A stretch of 64,000 bases of DNA from an uncultured Serinicoccus sp. (GTDB taxonomy: Bacteria; Actinomycetota; Actinomycetes; Actinomycetales; Dermatophilaceae), in the NCBI RefSeq assembly GCF_947500995.1, contig NZ_CANMUA010000004.1:62001-126000 (forward strand), in the 5' to 3' direction. Below, one piece after another: positions 8,079-17,085 of the stretch. Position 1 is the stretch's first letter. Each line of letters starts with the position of its first letter. The notes below the pieces were generated by a model. The model was not told the DNA's origin, made no database searches, and saw nothing but the letters and a program-made list of their open reading frames with translations. The translations under genes and the position numbers were made by a program.

Positions 8079-9331
8079 CCACGACCCAGCAGGTCGGCGA
8101 TCGCTTCGGCGACTTCGGCGGGCGCTACGTGCCCGAGGCGCTGGTGGCCGCGCTCGACGAGCTCGACGCCGCCCGGACCGAGGCCATGGCCGACCCCGAC
8201 TTCCTCGCCGAGCTGGACCGGCTGCAGCGCGACTACACCGGGCGCCCCAGCCCGCTGACGGAGGTGCCCCGCTTCGCCGCGCACGCCGGCGGCCCGCGCA
8301 TCTTCCTCAAGCGCGAGGACCTCAACCACACGGGCTCGCACAAGATCAACAACGTGCTCGGCCAGGCGCTCCTGGCGGTGCGCATGGGCAAGCGCCGGGT
8401 CATCGCCGAGACCGGTGCCGGTCAGCACGGCGTGGCGACGGCCACCGCGGCCGCTCTCATGGGCCTGGAGTGCACGGTCTACATGGGCCAGGTCGACACC
8501 GAGCGGCAGGCGCTCAACGTCGCCCGGATGCGGCTCCTGGGGGCGGAGGTGGTCGCCGTCCCGACGGGCAGCGGCACGCTCAAGGACGCCATCAACGAGG
8601 CCATGCGCGACTGGGTCACCCACGTCGGCCACACCCACTACCTGCTCGGCACGGTGACCGGGCCGCACCCCTTCCCGACCATGGTGCGCGACTTCCACGC
8701 GGTCATCGGCCAGGAGGCCCGCAAGCAGCTGGACGACGTGGTGGGGGGCTTGCCGGACGCCGTCTGCGCCTGCGTGGGCGGGGGCTCCAACGCCATCGGC
8801 ATCTTCCACGCCTTCCGTGACGAGCCCTCGGTGGCCCTCTGGGGCTTCGAGGCGGGCGGGGACGGCATCGAGACCGGTCGGCACGCCGCCCGGTTCTCCG
8901 CAGGCGAGCCGGGGGTCCTGCACGGGGCGTCGACCTACGTCCTGCAGGACGCCGACGGGCAGACCCTGGAGACGCACTCCGTCTCGGCCGGCCTCGACTA
9001 CCCCTCGATCGGCCCCGAGCACGCCTTCCTCCACGACAGCGGGCTCGCCCGCTACGCCCCGGTGACGGACCGTGAGGCGATGGACGCCTTCTCGCTGCTC
9101 TGCCGCACCGAGGGCATCATCCCGGCCATCGAGAGCGCCCACGCGCTGGCGGGGGCGTTGCGGATCGGGCCCGAGCTGGGCGAGGGCGCGGTCGTGCTCA
9201 TCAACCTCTCGGGACGCGGCGACAAGGACGTCGACACCGCCGCCCGCTGGTTCGGGCTCGTCGACGACGAGGGTCAGGCCCACGTGGACGGCGAGGCCGG
9301 ACCGGACGTCGACGAGGGCGGGGACGCATGA
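8075..9331 (+). CDS. trpB: Tryptophan synthase beta chain
   Basis: A 418-residue PLP enzyme that joins indole with serine to give tryptophan. The PLP lysine lies in HTGSHKINN (Lys90) and the phosphate-binding loop is GGGSNAIG (about 235-242). The N-terminus has the usual FGGRYVPE. It starts in an ATGA overlap with trpC and ends in an ATGA overlap with trpA, so the alpha and beta chains are translationally coupled. The C-terminal ~25 residues form an acidic tail beyond the usual end. It works as the alpha2-beta2 complex with TrpA. Confidence 0.97.
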   Translation: MTTTQQVGDRFGDFGGRYVPEALVAALDELDAARTEAMADPDFLAELDRLQRDYTGRPSPLTEVPRFAAHAGGPRIFLKREDLNHTGSHKINNVLGQALLAVRMGKRRVIAETGAGQHGVATATAAALMGLECTVYMGQVDTERQALNVARMRLLGAEVVAVPTGSGTLKDAINEAMRDWVTHVGHTHYLLGTVTGPHPFPTMVRDFHAVIGQEARKQLDDVVGGLPDAVCACVGGGSNAIGIFHAFRDEPSVALWGFEAGGDGIETGRHAARFSAGEPGVLHGASTYVLQDADGQTLETHSVSAGLDYPSIGPEHAFLHDSGLARYAPVTDREAMDAFSLLCRTEGIIPAIESAHALAGALRIGPELGEGAVVLINLSGRGDKDVDTAARWFGLVDDEGQAHVDGEAGPDVDEGGDA

Positions 9332-10113
9332 GCGTCCTGGACGACCTCTTCGCCGGGTGCCGGGAGGAGGGGCGGTCGGCCCTCGTCGGCTACCTCCCTG
9401 CCGGGTACCCCGACCTGCCGACGTCGCTGGAGGCGATCCGCACCCTCGCGGACGCCGGTGCGGACATCATCGAGGTGGGGGTGCCCTACACCGACCCGCT
9501 CATGGACGGCCCCGTCGTCGAGCGCGCGGCCAGCACGGCGCTGCGGTCCGGCTTCCGGCTCACGGACGTCTTCACGGTGGTGGCGGCCGCCCGCGACGCC
9601 GGTGCGGTGCCGGTCGTCATGACCTACTGGAACCCCGTGCTGAGGTATGGCGTGGACCGGTTCGCCCAGGACCTCGCCGACGCGGGTGGCGCCGGTCTCA
9701 TCACGCCCGACCTCATCCCGGACGAGGCGGGTGCCTGGCGGGCGGCCGCCGAGGAGCAGGATCTCGCGCCGGTCTTCCTCGTCGCCCCGAGCTCCACCGA
9801 CGCCCGCCTGCGGTCCACGACCCAGGCCTGCCGAGGCTTCGTCTACGTCGCCTCCACCATGGGGGTCACCGGGGTGCGCGACGCGGTCGGCTCGGACGCC
9901 GAGCGCCTGGTCGGGCGCACCCGGGCCGTGACCGACCTCCCGTTGTGCGTGGGCCTCGGGGTGAGCACGGGCGACCAGGCCGCCGAGGTCGCCGGTTTCG
10001 CCGACGGGGTCATCGTCGGGTCGGCCCTCGTCCGTGCGCTGGGCGGGCCCGACGGCCTAGGTGCGCTGCGGCGCCTCACGGAGGAGCTGGCCGCCGGGGT
10101 CCGCCGGGCATGA
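9328..10113 (+). CDS. trpA: Tryptophan synthase alpha chain
   Basis: A 261-residue TIM barrel that splits indole-3-glycerol phosphate and passes indole to TrpB through the inter-subunit tunnel. The catalytic Glu is Glu49 in [16 protein letters not shown] and the catalytic Asp is Asp56 in the same motif. [10 protein letters not shown] and the phosphate-binding [10 protein letters not shown] and VIVGSALV segments follow in order. It overlaps trpB by 4 bases and the MauE-like gene by 4 bases, so the redox pair downstream is likely part of the same transcript. lgt, often next in actinobacteria, is not present. Confidence 0.96.
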   Translation: MSVLDDLFAGCREEGRSALVGYLPAGYPDLPTSLEAIRTLADAGADIIEVGVPYTDPLMDGPVVERAASTALRSGFRLTDVFTVVAAARDAGAVPVVMTYWNPVLRYGVDRFAQDLADAGGAGLITPDLIPDEAGAWRAAAEEQDLAPVFLVAPSSTDARLRSTTQACRGFVYVASTMGVTGVRDAVGSDAERLVGRTRAVTDLPLCVGLGVSTGDQAAEVAGFADGVIVGSALVRALGGPDGLGALRRLTEELAAGVRRA

Positions 10114-10616
10114 CCACGCTGCGGCGGCAGGCGACGCCCAGGCTGCGGTCCGGGTCGCGTCCGGTGGACGTCGTCGGTCTCGTGCTCCGTCTCGGGCTCG
10201 CGGGCGTCCTCGGCTACGCCGGGTGGACCAAGATCGTCGACCTCACCGGGTCGGTCCAGAACGTGCTGGCCTACGAGCTGTTCGGCTACGAGGTCGCCCG
10301 GGCCGTCGGGGTGCTGCTGCCCGTGCTGGAGCTGGCGCTGGCCGCTCTCCTGCTCCTGGGGCTGCTGACCCGCGGCGCCGCCGCGGCCACCGCGGTCCTC
10401 ATGGTGGTCTTCGTGGCCGGGATCGCCTCCGCCTGGGCCCGCGGACTGTCCATCGACTGCGGCTGCTTCGGCACCGGAGGGCGCGTCGCGCCCGAGGAGA
10501 CGAGGTACCTCGCGGAGATGCTGCGCGACGTGGGCTTCCTCGCGATGGCGGGGTGGCTCGTGCACCGGCCGCGCACGCCGCTCTCCCTCGACCACCACCT
10601 GCTGAGAAGGACCTGA
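10110..10616 (+). CDS. MauE/DoxX family redox-associated membrane protein
   Basis: A 168-residue protein starting in an ATGA overlap with trpA. Four hydrophobic helices surround a short loop SIDCGCFGTGG with Cys117 and Cys119, the CxC signature of MauE-type proteins. Members act as membrane partners of periplasmic thiol-disulfide proteins. An N-terminal helix with GYAGWTKIVDLTG is also typical of the family. The DsbA-like gene follows 1 base after the stop, supporting a functional pair. The electron donor or acceptor is not shown by the sequence. Confidence 0.8.
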   Translation: MTTLRRQATPRLRSGSRPVDVVGLVLRLGLAGVLGYAGWTKIVDLTGSVQNVLAYELFGYEVARAVGVLLPVLELALAALLLLGLLTRGAAAATAVLMVVFVAGIASAWARGLSIDCGCFGTGGRVAPEETRYLAEMLRDVGFLAMAGWLVHRPRTPLSLDHHLLRRT

Positions 10617-10617
10617 C

Positions 10618-11346
10618 ATGCCCCGCCCGCCCGCACCCGCCGTGAAGCCCGTCACCGCCAGGGGTCCCTCGGTGCCCCTCGTCAGCGGGGTCGTCCTGCT
10701 GGTGGTCGCGCTCGTCGGGGGCCTGGTGCTGTGGGCCGTGTCCCGCGGCGGCGGGCTGGAGGCCGAGGGCAGCGCCAACGCGCTGCCCGAGGGGGGCGGC
10801 GTCCGTCTCGGCGCGTCGTCGCAGGACGCCCCGCAGGTCCACGTCTACGAGGACTTCCAGTGCCCGTTCTGCGGCGTCCTGGAGGAGTCGGTGGGGGCCG
10901 AGCTGGCGCAGCGCGCGGAGGCCGGCGAGATCGGCCTCACCGTGACCATGATGTCCTTCCTCGACGGCTCGCTGGGCAACGACTCCTCGCACCGCGCGGC
11001 CAACGCCGCGCTCTGCGCCGACGACGAGGGAGCGTTCCTGGACTACCACGCCGCCGTCTTCGCGGGGCAGCCCGAGCAGGAGGGTGCCGGCTGGACCGAC
11101 GAGCAGCTGCTCGGGTTCGCCTCCGAGGCCGGGCTGGCCGGGAGCGCCCTGGAGTCCTTCACGGCCTGCACGCAGGGGGACGCCTACGGCGACTACGTCG
11201 AGGCCATGCAGGAGCGTGCCAACCGTGACGGGGTCACCGGGACGCCCCGGCTCCTGGTCGACGGCGAGCCGGTCGACGACGACCAGATGCGGGCCCTCAT
11301 GTCCGGGCCGGAGACCCTCGAGGACGTCCTGGGCTCGGCGCCTTGA
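10618..11346 (+). CDS. DsbA family thiol-disulfide protein, membrane-anchored
   Basis: A 242-residue protein. One N-terminal membrane helix (VPLVSGVVLLVVALVGGLVLW, about residues 20-40) anchors a thioredoxin-fold domain outside the cell. The active site is CPFC (Cys82 and Cys85) in YEDFQCPFC. A Thr-Pro cis-proline motif, VTGTPRLLVDG, lies near residue 205. This layout matches actinobacterial DsbA-like oxidoreductases that form or shuffle disulfides in exported proteins. It is probably paired with the MauE-like protein just upstream, which could recycle its cysteines. Confidence 0.85.
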   Translation: MPRPPAPAVKPVTARGPSVPLVSGVVLLVVALVGGLVLWAVSRGGGLEAEGSANALPEGGGVRLGASSQDAPQVHVYEDFQCPFCGVLEESVGAELAQRAEAGEIGLTVTMMSFLDGSLGNDSSHRAANAALCADDEGAFLDYHAAVFAGQPEQEGAGWTDEQLLGFASEAGLAGSALESFTACTQGDAYGDYVEAMQERANRDGVTGTPRLLVDGEPVDDDQMRALMSGPETLEDVLGSAP

Positions 11347-11386
11347 CGCGGGGGCAGGCGATGCGGGGTTCACCGTCCCGGAGGAC

Positions 11387-11392
11387 TAGGGT
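11387..11392 (+). promoter_or_regulatory. Putative -10 element for pyk
   Basis: TAGGGT lies 7 bases before the pyk ATG and 40 bases after the DsbA-like gene. GGAGG also sits just before the ATG, but too close for ideal use. A short-leader or leaderless transcript is possible. Confidence 0.35.
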
Positions 11393-11399
11393 GGAGGTC

Positions 11400-12860
11400 A
11401 TGCGTCGCGCCAAGATCGTCTGCACCCTCGGCCCCGCCACCGACTCCTACGAGCAGATCGAAGCGCTCGTCACCGCCGGTATGGACGTGGCCCGGCTCAA
11501 CCTCTCGCACGGCTCCTACGAGGAGCACCACGAGCGCTACCTGCGCGTCCGGGAGGCCAGTGACGCCACCGGTCACGCCGTGGCCGTGCTCGCCGACCTG
11601 CAGGGCCCCAAGATCCGCACCGGCACCTTCGCCGACGGCCCGGTGACCCTGGCGACCGGCGACACCTTCACCATCACCACGAGGAGCGTGGCGGGGGACG
11701 GGGACGTCGTCGGCACGACCTACCCGGGCCTGGCCGGTGACGTGCGCCCCGGCGACGACCTGCTCGTCGACGACGGGAAGGTGCTGCTGCAGGCCACCGA
11801 GGTGACCGACACCGACGTCGTCTGCGAGGTGCTCGTGGGTGGGGTTGTCTCCAACAACAAGGGCATCAACCTGCCCGGCACCGCGGTGAGCGTCCCCGCG
11901 ATGTCGGACAAGGACGAGGAGGACCTGCGCTGGGCCCTGCGCAGCGGGGTGGACTTCATCGCCCTGTCCTTCGTCCGCTCCGGCAGCGACATCGAGGGCG
12001 TGCACCGGATCATGGACGAGGAGGGCCGGCGGCTGCCGGTCATCGCCAAGATCGAGAAGCCGCAGGCGGTCGACAACCTGGCCGGCATCGTCGACGCCTT
12101 CGACGGCATCATGGTCGCCCGCGGTGACCTGGGCGTCGAGCTGCCCCTCGAGCAGGTGCCGCTGGTGCAGAAGGACGCCATCCAGCTGTGCCGGGAGAAG
12201 GCCAAGCCGGTGATCGTGGCGACCCAGGTCCTGGAGTCGATGATCGACACCCCGCGACCCACCCGCGCGGAGGCGAGCGACTGCGCCAACGCCGTGCTTG
12301 ACGGGGCGGACGCCATCATGCTCTCCGGCGAGACCTCCGTGGGTGCCTGGCCGGTCCGCGCCGTGGAGACGATGGCCAGCATCATCTCCAGCACCGAGGA
12401 GCACGGGCTGCACCGCATCCCCCCGATCGTGCGCAAGCCCAAGACCCCGGGCGGTGCCGTCACGCGGGCCGCGATCTCCCTGGCGGACGCCCTGGGCGAC
12501 CAGGTCAAGTTCCTCGTGACCTTCACCCAGAGCGGGGACACCACGACGCGGATGGCCCGGGTGCGCCCGGGCACCCCGATGCTCGCTTTCACGACCGAGC
12601 AGGCGACCCGGTCCCGCCTCGCGCTGACCTGGGGCGTCGAGACCTTCCTCGTGCCCTTCGTCTGGCACACCGACCAGATGGTCAAGCAGGTGGAGGAGAC
12701 GCTGCTGCGCGAGCAGCGGTGCCAGGAGGGCGACGTGGTGGTCATCGTGGCGGGGTCGCCCCCCGGCGTGTCCGGCACCACCAACGCGCTGCGGATGCAC
12801 CGGGTCGGTGACGCCATCCTGGGGCAGGCGCCGGCGTACACCCACGACCCCGAGGTGTGA
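11400..12860 (+). CDS. pyk: Pyruvate kinase
   Basis: A 486-residue glycolytic enzyme that transfers phosphate from phosphoenolpyruvate to ADP. It starts MRRAKIVCTLGPA, and the active-site segment is VIAKIEKPQAVDN with MVARGDLGVELP after it. KPVIVATQVLESMI and MLSGETSVGAWPV are in the expected order, and the C-terminal domain is complete. The in-frame upstream start at 11343 is rejected because family members begin at MRRAKIV. It is followed by a tRNA gene and then the ANTAR regulator, an order shared with other actinobacteria. Confidence 0.96.
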   Translation: MRRAKIVCTLGPATDSYEQIEALVTAGMDVARLNLSHGSYEEHHERYLRVREASDATGHAVAVLADLQGPKIRTGTFADGPVTLATGDTFTITTRSVAGDGDVVGTTYPGLAGDVRPGDDLLVDDGKVLLQATEVTDTDVVCEVLVGGVVSNNKGINLPGTAVSVPAMSDKDEEDLRWALRSGVDFIALSFVRSGSDIEGVHRIMDEEGRRLPVIAKIEKPQAVDNLAGIVDAFDGIMVARGDLGVELPLEQVPLVQKDAIQLCREKAKPVIVATQVLESMIDTPRPTRAEASDCANAVLDGADAIMLSGETSVGAWPVRAVETMASIISSTEEHGLHRIPPIVRKPKTPGGAVTRAAISLADALGDQVKFLVTFTQSGDTTTRMARVRPGTPMLAFTTEQATRSRLALTWGVETFLVPFVWHTDQMVKQVEETLLREQRCQEGDVVVIVAGSPPGVSGTTNALRMHRVGDAILGQAPAYTHDPEV

Positions 12861-12876
12861 GGTGAACGGGAGCCGG

Positions 12877-12882
12877 TAGACT
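12877..12882 (+). promoter_or_regulatory. Putative -10 element for tRNA-Leu
   Basis: TAGACT lies 45 bases before the mature 5' end of the tRNA and just after the pyk stop. The distance suits a precursor with a short 5' leader. No convincing -35 is visible. The hexamer is flanked by GGGAG/CTCCC, a small stem that could also end pyk transcription. Confidence 0.4.
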
Positions 12883-12927
12883 CCCACCGACGTCCCCGGT
12901 GTGGCCATCCCCAGCACCGGCACGCCC

Positions 12928-13013
12928 GCCGGGGTGGTGGAACGGCAGACACGGAGCACTCAAAATGCTCTGCCCGCAAGGGCGTGCGGGTTCGAGTCCC
13001 GCTCCCGGCACCA
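12928..13013 (+). tRNA. tRNA-Leu (anticodon CAA)
   Basis: The acceptor 5' strand GCCGGGG pairs with TCCCGGC (one G-T pair). The anticodon stem is GAGCA/TGCTC around CTCAAAA, giving anticodon CAA, which reads the Leu codon TTG. A long variable arm typical of tRNA-Leu separates it from the T arm, GCGGG-TTCGAGT-CCCGC. The discriminator A at 13010 is followed by an encoded CCA (13011-13013). TTG is a rare Leu codon in this GC-rich sequence. Confidence 0.93.
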
Positions 13014-13066
13014 GTCCCGCGCCGGTGAGGTGCCGATGCGGGTGGATGCGACGAGAGGCAGTGAGC

Positions 13067-13792
13067 GTGAGCGAGACGACACCGCAGGAGCCGGGGGCCA
13101 CCCCCTCCGCGACCCCCGGACCGGCCCCCGAGACCCCGGACGGTGGCGGTGCGACCTCGACCGCCGCGGGTCCGGAGCCTGAGGGGATCCCGACCGACCC
13201 CGGTCCGGAGAGCGGCCTGCGCATCCTGCTGGCCGAGGACGAGGCCCTCATCAGGATGGACCTCGCCGAGATGCTCACCGACGCCGGGCACACCATCGTC
13301 GGTCAGGCGGCCGACGGGGAGCAGGCGGTGGCGCAGGCCCAGGAGACCACGCCGGACCTCGTCGTCATGGACATCAAGATGCCCGGCATGGACGGCATCA
13401 CCGCGGCCGAGCAGATCGGCCGGGAGGGTCTGGCCCCGGTGGTCATGCTCACCGCCTTCAGCGACAAGAACCTCGTCGAGCGCGCCCGCGACGCCGGGGT
13501 GATGTCCTACGTCGTCAAGCCCTTCAGCGCCGCCGACGTCCTGCCGGCCATCGACATCGCGCGGGCCCGCTGGGCCGAGCGCAAGGCGCTCGAGGCCGAG
13601 GTCGCGGACCTCGGGGAGCGCTTCGAGACCCGCAAGCAGGTCGACCGGGCCAAGGGCCTGCTCATGGCCCAGCTCAAGCTGAGCGAGGCGGACGCGTTCC
13701 GGTGGATCCAGAAGGCCGCGATGGACCGTCGGCTGTCGATGCGCGAGGTCGCCGAGGCGGTCATCTCCGGCATGCCCGCCAAGAAGGCCTGA
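13067..13792 (+). CDS. pdtaR: ANTAR-domain response regulator (PdtaR-like)
   Basis: A 241-residue regulator. After a Pro/Gly/Thr-rich disordered N-terminus of about 45 residues, the receiver domain begins [13 protein letters not shown]; the phospho-acceptor Asp is in [13 protein letters not shown], and the conserved Thr and Lys are in MLTAFS and VVKPFS. A coiled-coil linker leads to the ANTAR RNA-binding domain ([14 protein letters not shown], then [17 protein letters not shown]). ANTAR proteins bind paired hairpins in mRNA leaders to prevent termination. The PdtaS-type kinase partner is not in the window. GTG 13067 is preferred to GTG 13061 because GAGAGG (13053-13058) is 8 bases away. Confidence 0.9.
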   Translation: MSETTPQEPGATPSATPGPAPETPDGGGATSTAAGPEPEGIPTDPGPESGLRILLAEDEALIRMDLAEMLTDAGHTIVGQAADGEQAVAQAQETTPDLVVMDIKMPGMDGITAAEQIGREGLAPVVMLTAFSDKNLVERARDAGVMSYVVKPFSAADVLPAIDIARARWAERKALEAEVADLGERFETRKQVDRAKGLLMAQLKLSEADAFRWIQKAAMDRRLSMREVAEAVISGMPAKKA

Positions 13793-13801
13793 CCCACCTC
13801 C

Positions 13802-14236
13802 TCACGCGGTGTCCGGCCGGTCGCGCAGCGCGCAGGTCAGCCGGGCGGTGCAGACCCGACGACCGCGGTCGTCGGTGATGGAGATGTCGTAGCTGGCGAC
13901 CGTGCGACCCAGCGAGAGCGGCGTCGCGACGGCGGTCACCACGCCCTCGCGGACGGGCCGGTGGTGCGTGGCGCTGAGGTCGACACCGACGGCGATGCGC
14001 CCCTCGCCCGCGTGCAGCGCCGCAGCCACCGACCCGACGGTCTCGGCCAGCGCGGCCGAGGCGCCGCCGTGCAGCAGGCCGTAGGGCTGGGTGTTCCCCT
14101 CCACCGGCATCGTCGCGACGGTCCGCTCGGCGGAGAGCTCCTGCAGGTGGATCCCCATGCGGCTGGCCAGGGCGCCCCGCGCGCGGTCGTCGGTCGTCGT
14201 CGGGGTCGGGGGGCTCGGGGTGGTGTTGTCGGTCAT
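13802..14236 (-). CDS. PaaI family hotdog-fold thioesterase
   Basis: A 144-residue protein with the single hotdog domain of acyl-CoA thioesterases. The motif NTQPYGLLHGGASAALAETV contains the conserved HGG and the downstream acidic residue of the PaaI/menaquinone thioesterase group; VGVDLSATHHRPV follows. It probably hydrolyses aromatic or medium-chain acyl-CoA esters; the exact substrate is unknown. A ~20-residue Thr/Pro-rich N-terminus precedes the domain. It is convergent with pdtaR and divergent from polA, with only 18 bases between the two starts. Confidence 0.85.
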   Translation of the reverse strand: MTDNTTPSPPTPTTTDDRARGALASRMGIHLQELSAERTVATMPVEGNTQPYGLLHGGASAALAETVGSVAAALHAGEGRIAVGVDLSATHHRPVREGVVTAVATPLSLGRTVASYDISITDDRGRRVCTARLTCALRDRPDTA

Positions 14237-14242
14237 GGGACA

Positions 14243-14248
14243 TAGGCT
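14243..14248 (+). promoter_or_regulatory. Putative -10 element for leaderless polA transcript
   Basis: TAGGCT ends 6 bases before the GTG of polA, so the first transcribed base would be at the start codon. No ribosome binding site is visible. Only 18 bases separate the two divergent start codons. Confidence 0.5.
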
Positions 14249-14254
14249 GCCACC

Positions 14255-16975
14255 GTGAGTCGTTTGCTGCTGCTGGATGGACATTCCCTGGCCTACCGCG
14301 CCTTCTTCGCCCTGCCCGTGGAGAACTTCTCCACCACCACGGGCCAGAGCACCAACGCGGTCTACGGCTTCACCTCGATGCTCATCAACGTGCTGCGCGA
14401 CGAGGCACCGACCCACCTGGCGGTCGCCTTCGACGTGTCCCGGCAGACCTTCCGGACGCAGGAGTACGCGGAGTACAAGGCCGGGAGGGCGACGACCCCG
14501 AGCGAGTTCGTCGGGCAGGTCGACCTCATCAAGCAGGTGCTGGACGCCCTGCGCATCACCCACGTCGAGGTCGACGGCTACGAGGCCGACGACGTCATCG
14601 CCACCCTCACCGGGCAGGCCCGCTCCCAAGGCATGGAGGTGCTCATCCTCTCGGGGGACCGCGACGCCTTCCAGCTCGTCGACGACAGGACGCTGCTCCT
14701 CTACCCGGTCCGGGGGGTCTCCGAGACCTGGCGGATGACCCCGGAGAAGGTCGAGGAGAAGTACGGCGTGCGCCCCGAGCGCTACAGCGACCTCGCCGCC
14801 ATGGTGGGGGAGAGCTCGGACAACCTGCCCGGCGTCCCGGGGGTGGGGCCCAAGACGGCGGCGAAGTGGCTCGCCGCGCACGGGGACCTGTCCGGGATCG
14901 TCGACGCCGCAGACCAGCTCACGGGCAAGGCCGGTCAGGCGCTGCGCGACCACCTGGACCAGGTGCTGCGCAACCGCCGGCTCAACCAGCTCGTGGGCGA
15001 CGTGCCGCTGGAGGTCGGCATCGACGACCTCCAGGCGAGGGGGTGGGACCGCGAGGAGGTGCACCGCGTCTTCGACGGGCTCGAGTTCCGCGTCCTGCGC
15101 GACCGGCTCTTCAGCACCCTGGAGTCGGCCGAGACGGAGGCCGAGGACGGCATCGAGGTCGCCGGGACGCTCCTGGAGCCCGGTGCCGTCGCCGCCTGGC
15201 TCGAGGAGCACGCGACCCGAGGTCGGGTGGCCCTGGTCGTCGACGCCGAGCCACGGACCGCCGCCGGCCCCGGGGAGGCCACCGGGCTGGCCCTCGCCGG
15301 CTCCGAGGACGCGGCATACCTCCCCCTCGCCGAGATGGAGCCGGAGGACGAGGGCGCACTGGTGGCATGGCTGGCGGACGGGTCCCGACCCAAGGCCCTG
15401 CACGGGGCCAAGGAGCAGGTGGCCTCGCTGGAGGCCGTCGGGCTGCAGGTCGAGGGGATCGTCAGCGACACCGCCCTCGCGGCCTACCTCGCCCGCCCGG
15501 ACCAGCGCTCCTACGACCTGGCCGACCTCGCCCTGCGCTACCTGCGTCGCGAGCTGCGGCTCGACGGGGGCGCCGCCGCGGACGCCGCCTCGCAGGGCGA
15601 GCTGGACCTCGGGTTCGAGGAGGGGGAGCAGGACGCCCGCTCGGCCGCCGCGCGCTCGGCCATGGTGCACGCCCGAGCCGTGCACGACCTCGCCGACGCC
15701 CTCGACGCCGAGCTCGCGGACGAGGAGGAGCAGCACCTGCTCCGCGAGGTGGAGCTGCCGCTGGTGGGCGTGCTGCGGCGGATGGAGCGTGCCGGCATCG
15801 CCGTCGACCTCGACGCCCTGGAGGCCCTGGAGAGGGAGTTCGCCGACGGCGTGGCGCAGGCCCAGCAGGACGCCTGGACGGCGATCGAGGACGACACCGT
15901 CAACCTGGGCTCGCCCAAGCAGCTGCAGACGGTGCTCTTCGACCGGCTCGCGCTGCCCAAGACGCGGCGGACGAAGACCGGCTACACGACGGACGCCGAC
16001 GCCCTCGCGGGGCTCTACGCCCAGACCGAGCACCCCTTCCTGGAGGCCCTGCTCCGGCACCGGGACGTCACCCGGCTCCGGGTCACGACCGAGGGACTCA
16101 TCAAGGCGGTGGCCGACGACGGGCGGATCCACACGACCTTCCAGCAGACCATCGCCGCCACCGGACGCCTGAGCTCGACGGAGCCGAACCTCCAGAACAT
16201 CCCCATCCGGACGGCGGCCGGCCGGCGGATCCGGGAGATCTTCGTGGTCGGCTCCGACCGCTCCTCCGGGACCGGCTACGCCACGCTCATGTCCGCCGAC
16301 TACAGCCAGATCGAGATGCGCATCATGGCGCACCTGTCCGGCGACGACGGTCTCATCGAGGCTTTCCGCGCCGGGGAGGACCTCCACCGCTTCGTCGGCT
16401 CCCGGGTCTTCGGGGTGGACCAGGCCGACGTGACGCCCGAGATGCGCTCCAAGGTCAAGGCGATGAGCTACGGCCTCGCCTACGGGTTGTCCGCCTTCGG
16501 CCTGTCCAAGCAGCTGGGCATCTCCACCGCCGAGGCGAAGGAGCTCATGGAGGAGTACTTCGAGCGGTTCGGGGGCGTGCGCGACTACCTGCGCGACGTC
16601 GTCTCCGAGGCGCGGCGGACCGGTTTCACCGAGACCATCCTGGGCCGCCGTCGGCACCTGCACGACCTCACCAGCGACAACCGGCAGCGGCGCGAGATGG
16701 CCGAGCGGATGGCCCTCAACGCCCCCATCCAGGGGTCGGCCGCCGACATCATCAAGGTCGCGATGCTGCGGACCGAGGCTGCGCTGCGCGAGGCCGGGCT
16801 GGACTCGCGGATGCTGCTGCAGGTCCACGACGAGCTGGTCCTCGAGGTCGCGGCCGGCGAGGAGACGCAGGTCGAGACGCTCGTGCGGGAGCAGATGGGC
16901 GCCGCCGCCGAGCTGTCGGTGCCCCTGGACGTCAGCGTGGGGCTCGGGCACAGCTGGCACGAGGCCGCCCACTGA
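14255..16975 (+). CDS. polA: DNA polymerase I
   Basis: A 906-residue repair and Okazaki-fragment polymerase. The 5' nuclease domain starts LLLLDGHSLAYRAFFALP and has GYEADDVIATL and SGDRDAFQL. The middle 3'-5' exonuclease domain keeps a DxE-like DAE, but the later catalytic Asp positions appear to be Gln and His (KEQV and VHAR by my alignment), so proofreading is probably lost, as in other actinobacteria. The polymerase domain has motif A DYSQIEMRIMAHLSGDD, motif B KAMSYGLAYGLSAFG and motif C QVHDELVLEV. The GTG start follows a -10-like hexamer by 6 bases. The gene is monocistronic. Confidence 0.97.
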   Translation: MSRLLLLDGHSLAYRAFFALPVENFSTTTGQSTNAVYGFTSMLINVLRDEAPTHLAVAFDVSRQTFRTQEYAEYKAGRATTPSEFVGQVDLIKQVLDALRITHVEVDGYEADDVIATLTGQARSQGMEVLILSGDRDAFQLVDDRTLLLYPVRGVSETWRMTPEKVEEKYGVRPERYSDLAAMVGESSDNLPGVPGVGPKTAAKWLAAHGDLSGIVDAADQLTGKAGQALRDHLDQVLRNRRLNQLVGDVPLEVGIDDLQARGWDREEVHRVFDGLEFRVLRDRLFSTLESAETEAEDGIEVAGTLLEPGAVAAWLEEHATRGRVALVVDAEPRTAAGPGEATGLALAGSEDAAYLPLAEMEPEDEGALVAWLADGSRPKALHGAKEQVASLEAVGLQVEGIVSDTALAAYLARPDQRSYDLADLALRYLRRELRLDGGAAADAASQGELDLGFEEGEQDARSAAARSAMVHARAVHDLADALDAELADEEEQHLLREVELPLVGVLRRMERAGIAVDLDALEALEREFADGVAQAQQDAWTAIEDDTVNLGSPKQLQTVLFDRLALPKTRRTKTGYTTDADALAGLYAQTEHPFLEALLRHRDVTRLRVTTEGLIKAVADDGRIHTTFQQTIAATGRLSSTEPNLQNIPIRTAAGRRIREIFVVGSDRSSGTGYATLMSADYSQIEMRIMAHLSGDDGLIEAFRAGEDLHRFVGSRVFGVDQADVTPEMRSKVKAMSYGLAYGLSAFGLSKQLGISTAEAKELMEEYFERFGGVRDYLRDVVSEARRTGFTETILGRRRHLHDLTSDNRQRREMAERMALNAPIQGSAADIIKVAMLRTEAALREAGLDSRMLLQVHDELVLEVAAGEETQVETLVREQMGAAAELSVPLDVSVGLGHSWHEAAH

Positions 16976-17023
16976 GGTGACCTGCGAGGGGGTCCGCCGC
17001 CACCCCCGCCGAGCCGCGCCGGG

Positions 17024-17038
17024 CCCTGCTAGGCAGGG
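17024..17038 (+). terminator. Weak hairpin after polA
   Basis: CCCTGC-TAG-GCAGGG forms a 6-base stem about 50 bases after the polA stop, extended slightly by flanking GC pairs. No T run follows. It may help end polA transcription before the liv operon. Confidence 0.35.
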
Positions 17039-17052
17039 GGGCTGACGTGTGC

Positions 17053-17058
17053 TTTACT
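17053..17058 (+). promoter_or_regulatory. Possible extended -10 element for livHMGF
   Basis: TTTACT is preceded by TGC, giving an extended -10-like TGN context, 27 bases before the livH GTG. Transcription would start near 17065 and leave room for the GAAGGAG ribosome binding site at 17074-17080. No clear -35 is visible. Confidence 0.35.
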
Positions 17059-17085
17059 CCCGGTGTCCGCATCGAAGGAGATCCC

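Noticed and set aside
13802-16972. 1056-codon minus-strand open frame over polA
   Set aside because: Only its last 144 codons (the PaaI thioesterase) look like protein; the rest is an antisense shadow of polA. The thioesterase start is set at 14236.
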